Positions 58,280 through 64,000 of a stretch of 64,000 nucleotides of DNA are shown piece after piece. The DNA lies in the NCBI RefSeq assembly GCF_016648855.1, contig NZ_JACLQU010000007.1:1-64000 (forward strand), in the 5' to 3' direction. This DNA is from Streptococcus parasanguinis (GTDB lineage Bacteria > Bacillota > Bacilli > Lactobacillales > Streptococcaceae). The position numbers were made by a program, and so were the translations under genes. The notes under the pieces were generated by a model. It saw only the letters and a list, made by a program, of their open reading frames with translations, had not been told where the DNA came from and made no database searches. How positions within the stretch are numbered: position 1 is the stretch's first letter; the number at the start of each line of letters is the position of its first letter.

Positions 58280-59188
58280 ATGGAAAAAGTATTAGAAATT
58301 TCCCATTTGAGTAAAAAATTTGGTCAACAATACGCCCTTAATGATGTGAATGTGACTATTCGCAAAGGTGATGTCTATGGCCTCATCGGTAAGAATGGAG
58401 CTGGGAAAACCACCCTCATCAAGGTCATCACCCAACTGATTCAAGAAACGGACGGAAGCGTCTCCCTCTTTGCTTCTTCAAATCGCTCCCAGTGGACGCA
58501 AGCCCTGAAACGTGTCGGATCTGTCATTGAGAGCCCCGTGGCTCACAAGCATATGACTGCCTACCAAAACTTAGTCTACTATTGCAAGGCACGCCATATT
58601 CCGAATCCCGACCAGGTCATCAAAGAAACCCTGAACTATGTTGGGCTGAATAATACAGGTAAGAAGAAATTCCGTGATTTTTCACTAGGGATGAAACAAC
58701 GGTTGGGAATTGCCATCGCGCTCATTGCCAAACCCGACTTCCTCATTCTAGATGAACCCATCAATGGTCTCGACCCAGTCGGAATCAAGGAATTCCGTCA
58801 GATGATCAAGCGCCTCAACGATGAACTCGGCATGACCATCCTCATTTCCAGTCACATCCTCTCTGAACTCTATCTGGTTGCCAATCGTTTTGGCATTGTA
58901 GACCAAGGACGCCTAATCAAAGAAATTAGCAAGGCCGAATTCGAGGAGCAAGGCGAAGACTACATCATCCTCAAGACCAGCCAGCTAGCCCTTGCGAGTC
59001 AACTGATTCAAGATCAACTCCATCACCGTATCAAAGTCATCGATAAGGATGGAGAAATCCATATTTTCGGACAAACTCACGATATTAAAGTCATTGTCAA
59101 AGCTCTCGTTCAAGCAGATATTGATGTGGACGAAATCTACTATGCCCGCCAAGATTTGGAGAAATTCTTTACAGACTTGGTAGACTAG
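58280..59188 (+). CDS. ABC transporter ATP-binding protein
   Basis: A 302-aa ATPase of the BcrA/NatA-like export group. Walker A GKNGAGKTT (residues 37-45), signature FSLGMKQRL near 137, Walker B FLILDEPINGLDP and H-loop LISSHI are all intact. A C-terminal extension of ~85 residues follows the ATPase core, as in antibiotic-export ATPases. RBS AAGGAG. Pairs with the permease 54 bp downstream. Bacitracin- or lantibiotic-type self-protection is a common role; not established here. Confidence 0.9.
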   Translation: MEKVLEISHLSKKFGQQYALNDVNVTIRKGDVYGLIGKNGAGKTTLIKVITQLIQETDGSVSLFASSNRSQWTQALKRVGSVIESPVAHKHMTAYQNLVYYCKARHIPNPDQVIKETLNYVGLNNTGKKKFRDFSLGMKQRLGIAIALIAKPDFLILDEPINGLDPVGIKEFRQMIKRLNDELGMTILISSHILSELYLVANRFGIVDQGRLIKEISKAEFEEQGEDYIILKTSQLALASQLIQDQLHHRIKVIDKDGEIHIFGQTHDIKVIVKALVQADIDVDEIYYARQDLEKFFTDLVD

Positions 59189-59242
59189 TCAAACCACCGT
59201 CTTGTATTACTTATCCCACATATTTCATTTAGGAGATTTATC

Positions 59243-59995
59243 ATGTTGCATACCATTCAAGCAGATTTTTATAGACTTTTTCGCTCCAAAGGTTTTTGGA
59301 TTACAGAAGCCATTCTCGTTCTCAACATCCTGTCTGGAGTCATTTTTGGTGCTACCGGTCACGTCGGTGTCAATACGGAATCCAAATTACCCCAAGCGAC
59401 AGAAGTTTGGACGGGCTTTAAAGCCTTGACCAACTACTCCGCTAGCATCAGTGTGACCATTCTCTTTACCATTATTGTCATCACCTTGGTCCTGGGAACA
59501 GACTTAACACAAAACTTATACAAGAACAGTCTGGCCTACGGCGTTTCGCGCACCAGCTACTACTTTGCCAAAAGTGCAGTTGTCCTGACCATTGCTCTAT
59601 TCCAATTTCTTGTTTCTTATGGTCTCGTCTTCTTGATTGCGACCCTCTACAATGGAATGGGTACCATGCCAGAGCACTTCCTTGCTCATTTTGGTCTAAC
59701 CGTGCTGATTCAGTTCCTTTCCACCTTGGCTTGGGTCAGCATCATTTCCTTCCTTCTTTATGCTAGCCAATCCATCACCTTGGCCTTCGTTGGCTACTTC
59801 ATTGGAAATATCTTCTTAAGCCTTCCTGCGCTCTTCTTTAAAGACATTGATCTTCTCCACTATCTAAACTTGGAATTCCAATATTCCATGGTCCAAAGTA
59901 CGACAGCAACAAACAACACCCTCTCGATCGCTCTTGGCTTCATCCTTGTTTTCGGCTTCCTAGGACTCGCTACCTTTAAACACAAAGATTTATAA
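59243..59995 (+). CDS. ABC transporter permease
   Basis: A 250-aa membrane protein with six segments of the ABC-2 permease type. Typical features include the N-terminal FYRLFRSKGFW, a large first extracellular loop, and YGVSRTSYYFAKSAVVL near residue 97. RBS AGGAG. Forms the exporter with the ATPase just upstream. Confidence 0.87.
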   Translation: MLHTIQADFYRLFRSKGFWITEAILVLNILSGVIFGATGHVGVNTESKLPQATEVWTGFKALTNYSASISVTILFTIIVITLVLGTDLTQNLYKNSLAYGVSRTSYYFAKSAVVLTIALFQFLVSYGLVFLIATLYNGMGTMPEHFLAHFGLTVLIQFLSTLAWVSIISFLLYASQSITLAFVGYFIGNIFLSLPALFFKDIDLLHYLNLEFQYSMVQSTTATNNTLSIALGFILVFGFLGLATFKHKDL

Positions 59996-59999
59996 CAAA

Positions 60000-60033
60000 A
60001 AGGCTTGACGATTGGTCAAGCCTTATTTTTTAA
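60000..60033. terminator. Bidirectional terminator ABC permease / kinase
   Basis: AAGGCTTGAC, GATTG loop, GTCAAGCCTT followed by ATTTTTT. It serves the convergent ABC and two-component operons. Confidence 0.92.
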
Positions 60034-60903
60034 TGTAATGGTCAAGATAAACCAGTCTGCCTCTGTTGCCAGTTGCAAGTCGCCCCCTAAAATCTCTACA
60101 AAATTTTGAATAATGTAGAGACCCAAGCCAGAAGACTCTTCTGTATCCGATAGATTTTCTGAGTAGAATCGACTAGCCAGTTGGTCTAAATGCTGAATCG
60201 GTTGTTGCACAATATTGCGCAGCTCGACCCGAATCGTGTCCGGGTCCGACATCAGGGTCAAATGTGCCTGCTCCTTCCCATGCTTGAGGACATTGCTGAG
60301 CATATTTTGCAAGAGGCGCTCCCAAAGCTCAGGATCGGTAGCATAATGAAGATGTTCTTCTAACTCTACCTCTAAGGCAATCCCCGCCTCAGACAAGCTA
60401 TCATAATACTGGAATAACTGCTGGGTTAGGACTTGGCTGAGATTAACGTCTGAAAGCCGAGGCTGGATGGCTCCCTCCATCAAGCGTCTGTACTCCAAGA
60501 GAGATTCCAAGCGTTTTGAGACAACTTGAAGATTGGAAGCAATTTTCTTCAGCTTTTCCTCTTCTTGCGTCCCTCCTTTGATGATTTGTTGGGTATAGCC
60601 CGAAGCAATGGTCAAAGGCGTCCGGATATCGTGAGCAATATTACTGATGGCCATATCCAAGGTTTTCTTCTCTTGAAAGGCAATCCGATTGGTCCGCTCG
60701 ATCTGTTCAAACAGATCACTGACCTGCTTGGTCAAGGCGACCAATTCTTTTTTTGAGACCTGAGAGGTCAACCGTACCCCACTCCCATTTTGGAGCTTCT
60801 TTTGAATTTGCTCCTGCAAATCTTTGAGGGCAGAGAGTAGGCGAAGGTAACCTAGTCCCAAGAGAAGGACAAGGACGACTAGAACTAGAACCAATCCCCA
60901 CAT
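60016..60903 (-). CDS. Sensor histidine kinase
   Basis: A 295-aa kinase with a single N-terminal membrane segment (residues 3-22) and almost no extracellular part. The HAMP-like/coiled linker leads to the H-box ISNIAHDIRTP with phospho-acceptor His91, the N-box NMLSNVLKH and the G-box SSGLGLYI. With no sensing domain it is of the intramembrane-sensing type, which often monitors a neighbouring ABC exporter. Overlaps the regulator gene by one base. Confidence 0.9.
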   Translation of the reverse strand: MWGLVLVLVVLVLLLGLGYLRLLSALKDLQEQIQKKLQNGSGVRLTSQVSKKELVALTKQVSDLFEQIERTNRIAFQEKKTLDMAISNIAHDIRTPLTIASGYTQQIIKGGTQEEEKLKKIASNLQVVSKRLESLLEYRRLMEGAIQPRLSDVNLSQVLTQQLFQYYDSLSEAGIALEVELEEHLHYATDPELWERLLQNMLSNVLKHGKEQAHLTLMSDPDTIRVELRNIVQQPIQHLDQLASRFYSENLSDTEESSGLGLYIIQNFVEILGGDLQLATEADWFILTITLKNKA

Positions 60904-61592
60904 TACTTGTCTCCTTTCAAGCGAACTCCCAAGCCCCAGACGGTTTCAATATAGTCCTCATCTGGATCGAGCTGAGCAATTTTCTTTCGGAGGTTGCTCA
61001 ACTGGGCATTGAGCGTATTGTCTCCAGGCAGATAAACTTCTTCCCAGACTGCTTCATACAACTCTTCCTTGGTAAAAATCTTCTTTGGATGCGCCAGTAA
61101 GGTCTCAAAAATTTGAAATTCTTTTTTGCCCAAGCGAAGCGTCTGTTCTCCAGATTCCAGTTCAAAGGTTTCTGGGTTCAGGACCAGATTTTTAAAAGTC
61201 AGCTTTTTCGATGATGGAGGTTCCTGTGCCGGAGTGTTGTTATTTCTCAGCTGCACCGTTACCCGAGCTGCCACTTCGTCCAGATTAAAGGGCTTGACGA
61301 TATAATCATTAGCACCTGCAAGGAGATACTGGCTAATGAGGTGTTTGTCTCCAAGAGCGGTCATCATGATGACTGGCACCTGACCCTGCAAACGGATCTC
61401 CTCCAGGACCTGATCCCCATTTTTCCCAGGAAGCATGATATCGAGAAGGACCAAATCAATGGCTTCTTGCTGGAAGACCCGCAGCCCTTCTGTACCTGAA
61501 AAAGCCTGAAGGACCTCATGTTCTTCACCTAAGAGACTGTATAAAATTTCTTGGATATCATTATTATCCTCGATTAATAAAACCCGTGCCAC
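60903..61592 (-). CDS. OmpR-family response regulator
   Basis: A 229-aa regulator. Receiver domain with the phospho-acceptor Asp51 in LVLLDIMLPGKNG, conserved Thr in MMTALG and Lys in IVKPFN, then a winged-helix DNA-binding domain (RLGKKEFQIFETLLAHP, NTLNAQLSNLRKKI). The start is GTG at 61592 (VARVLLIED), with GGAG 8 bases upstream; an ATG at 61628 would add 12 unlikely residues. Likely target: the convergent ABC exporter or distant genes. Confidence 0.9.
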   Translation of the reverse strand: MARVLLIEDNNDIQEILYSLLGEEHEVLQAFSGTEGLRVFQQEAIDLVLLDIMLPGKNGDQVLEEIRLQGQVPVIMMTALGDKHLISQYLLAGANDYIVKPFNLDEVAARVTVQLRNNNTPAQEPPSSKKLTFKNLVLNPETFELESGEQTLRLGKKEFQIFETLLAHPKKIFTKEELYEAVWEEVYLPGDNTLNAQLSNLRKKIAQLDPDEDYIETVWGLGVRLKGDK

Positions 61593-61734
61593 TTGCCTCA
61601 CTCCTTTTTCCTTTGAACTCCAAATCATTTCTATTCCTCTAGCCTATCAAATAAAGGGACCTTCGTCAATGAAAATCTGATAAAATCCTATAGTACCCCT
61701 GCAAATCTGCATGTTAGGTCATCACAAGATGAAC

Positions 61735-61764
61735 TTGACTATCCTTTCTTTCAAAGGGTATAAT
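61735..61764 (+). promoter_or_regulatory. Promoter of the membrane-anchored unknown gene
   Basis: TTGACT (61735-61740), 18-bp spacer, TATAAT (61759-61764), 31 bp before the ATG. Confidence 0.7.
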
Positions 61765-61795
61765 AGGACCAATGATAGAATAGGGAGAATCATCT

Positions 61796-62329
61796 ATGAA
61801 AAATAACGCCAAAACTAAAATCAGCCTTGTATCCATCCTCGTCATCCTGGGCGTTGCTGCAAGAATGATGCGAGTTATCCACCGCCAGCAAATCAGGGAG
61901 CAAAACAGACAAACCATTCAAACGACTAATAAGGTTGCAGAGTTTCAGAAAACACTAGACGAGGAAGAAACGAAGAAACGGAACGAAACCTTCAACAAGA
62001 TTTATAATGAATCCCTTGTTCGGAATAAGTTTGAGAATTGGCAAAAAGCCGATGAACTTCATGGTTTGGGACAAAGAACTGGGCAGTTTTATATCTATAA
62101 CTTTGAAAAAAAAGAAGAGATTCTCTTAGAGAATACTGATCAAGCATTTGTTCTACCTATTCGAAACAAGAGTGATAACGTCACATTTCAGGCTATCTTT
62201 GCCCACAAGGACGGTCAGTGGCACATCATGAAACCAGACGGAAGTTCTCAGTTGCAACTAGGAGAAGCCAGCATTTCCGCTGAATCTAAGTTTGTCATCG
62301 AGAACAATGTCTTAGACTACGACCAGTAA
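61796..62329 (+). CDS. Membrane-anchored extracytoplasmic protein, unknown
   Basis: A 177-aa protein. One N-terminal membrane anchor (residues 8-22, ISLVSILVILGVAAR) with no lipobox Cys, then a charged coiled-coil-like stretch (28-65) and a ~100-residue domain with beta-rich pattern (FYIYNFEKKEEILL, FQAIFAHKDGQWHIMKPDG). I do not recognise a family. RBS GGGAG. A single gene with its own promoter and terminator. Confidence 0.8.
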   Translation: MKNNAKTKISLVSILVILGVAARMMRVIHRQQIREQNRQTIQTTNKVAEFQKTLDEEETKKRNETFNKIYNESLVRNKFENWQKADELHGLGQRTGQFYIYNFEKKEEILLENTDQAFVLPIRNKSDNVTFQAIFAHKDGQWHIMKPDGSSQLQLGEASISAESKFVIENNVLDYDQ

Positions 62330-62358
62330 ATCAGTAAGGACTTGCCTTAGCTACATAC

Positions 62359-62403
62359 AAAAAGCTTAGGACCCCAGCTTGTGGTAGGGATTCTAAGCTT
62401 TTT
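62359..62403. terminator. Bidirectional terminator unknown gene / bgl
   Basis: AAAAAGCTTAG (62359-62369) and CTAAGCTTTTT (62393-62403) form an 11-bp stem with T-runs both ways. Confidence 0.9.
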
Positions 62404-62443
62404 AGTTTATAGGAGAGAGTCGGCCAGCAAGTACCGAAAACTT

Positions 62444-63892
<1,449 letters not shown>

Positions 63893-63977
63893 TCACTTGA
63901 TTGGATAGTTCTATTATACCCCTCTCTAACCCAAAAGTCTTACAAGATCCTAGGAAAAACCGAACCTATTCTAAGGT

Positions 63978-63991
63978 AACTATCGCTTTCA
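63978..63991 (-). promoter_or_regulatory. Weak cre-like site upstream of 6-phospho-beta-glucosidase
   Basis: Minus-strand TGAAAGCGATAGTT keeps the left half and CG centre of the cre consensus (11 of 14). At the window edge; uncertain. Confidence 0.3.
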
Positions 63992-64000
63992 TGCAACACA

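Overview
The window is chromosomal DNA of a low-G+C oral-type Streptococcus. The evidence is a long-form urocanate hydratase, a DexB whose catalytic residues fall at the same positions as in S. mutans DexB, mleS-mleP-mleR, czcD-sczA, metE-metF, two LPXTG surface proteins, streptococcal extended -10 promoters and a dispersed short repeat present twice. I cannot fix the species.

Layout. 1-2700: right end of a dispersed repeat, then phosphoketolase (xfp, minus). 2750-17413: complete histidine utilisation locus. hutI (minus) is divergent from a 10-kb plus-strand series hutU, ftcD, fchA, fhs, hutD, APC permease, hutH, hutG, and is followed by a convergent SARP-type activator of 978 aa. The two divergent hut promoters carry mirror-image direct repeats (TTGACT/TTGACG, 11-bp period, 8 bp from the -10), the geometry known for SARP binding sites. 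17546-20784: metE-metF with a MetR-like box. 21153-21290: first copy of a structured RNA candidate. 21384-25291: GH31 and dexB alpha-glucan genes with their own promoters and cre-like sites. 25437-25875: CPBP-like gene remnant and dispersed repeat. 25886-29305: TrkA/TrkH potassium uptake, nucleoside phosphorylase, acetyltransferase. 29483-31048: DeoR regulator and HAD phosphatase. 31139-35524: malolactic locus. 35826-40120: VWA LPXTG protein and an unusual helicase with a membrane segment. 40179-43722: adhC, czcD, sczA and two small membrane proteins. 43771-44709: second AEC carrier. 44790-48500: remnants (membrane protein C-terminus, hsdS N-terminus) beside a G+C-richer four-gene ECF transporter operon that looks imported from a Lactobacillus-like donor. 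48645-54044: 1799-aa Cna_B adhesin. 54347-57898: acyltransferase, PabB-PabC fusion, alpha/beta hydrolase. 57989-58182: second structured RNA copy with a strong terminator. 58280-61592: ABC exporter convergent with a two-component system. 61796-63883: membrane-anchored unknown protein and 6-phospho-beta-glucosidase.

How it works together. Histidine is imported and deaminated (HutH), then converted to formiminoglutamate (HutU, HutI). Formiminoglutamate can be split by HutG to glutamate plus formamide, or passed through FtcD-FchA-Fhs to charge folate and recover ATP. The neighbouring metE-metF uses the same one-carbon pool. Phosphoketolase, malolactic fermentation, alpha-glucan and beta-glucoside enzymes form a carbon and acid-tolerance theme typical of dental-plaque streptococci. 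The most novel signals are the SARP-hut regulatory link, the 138-nt pseudoknotted RNA with compensatory changes between copies, and the asymmetric ECF transporter island.
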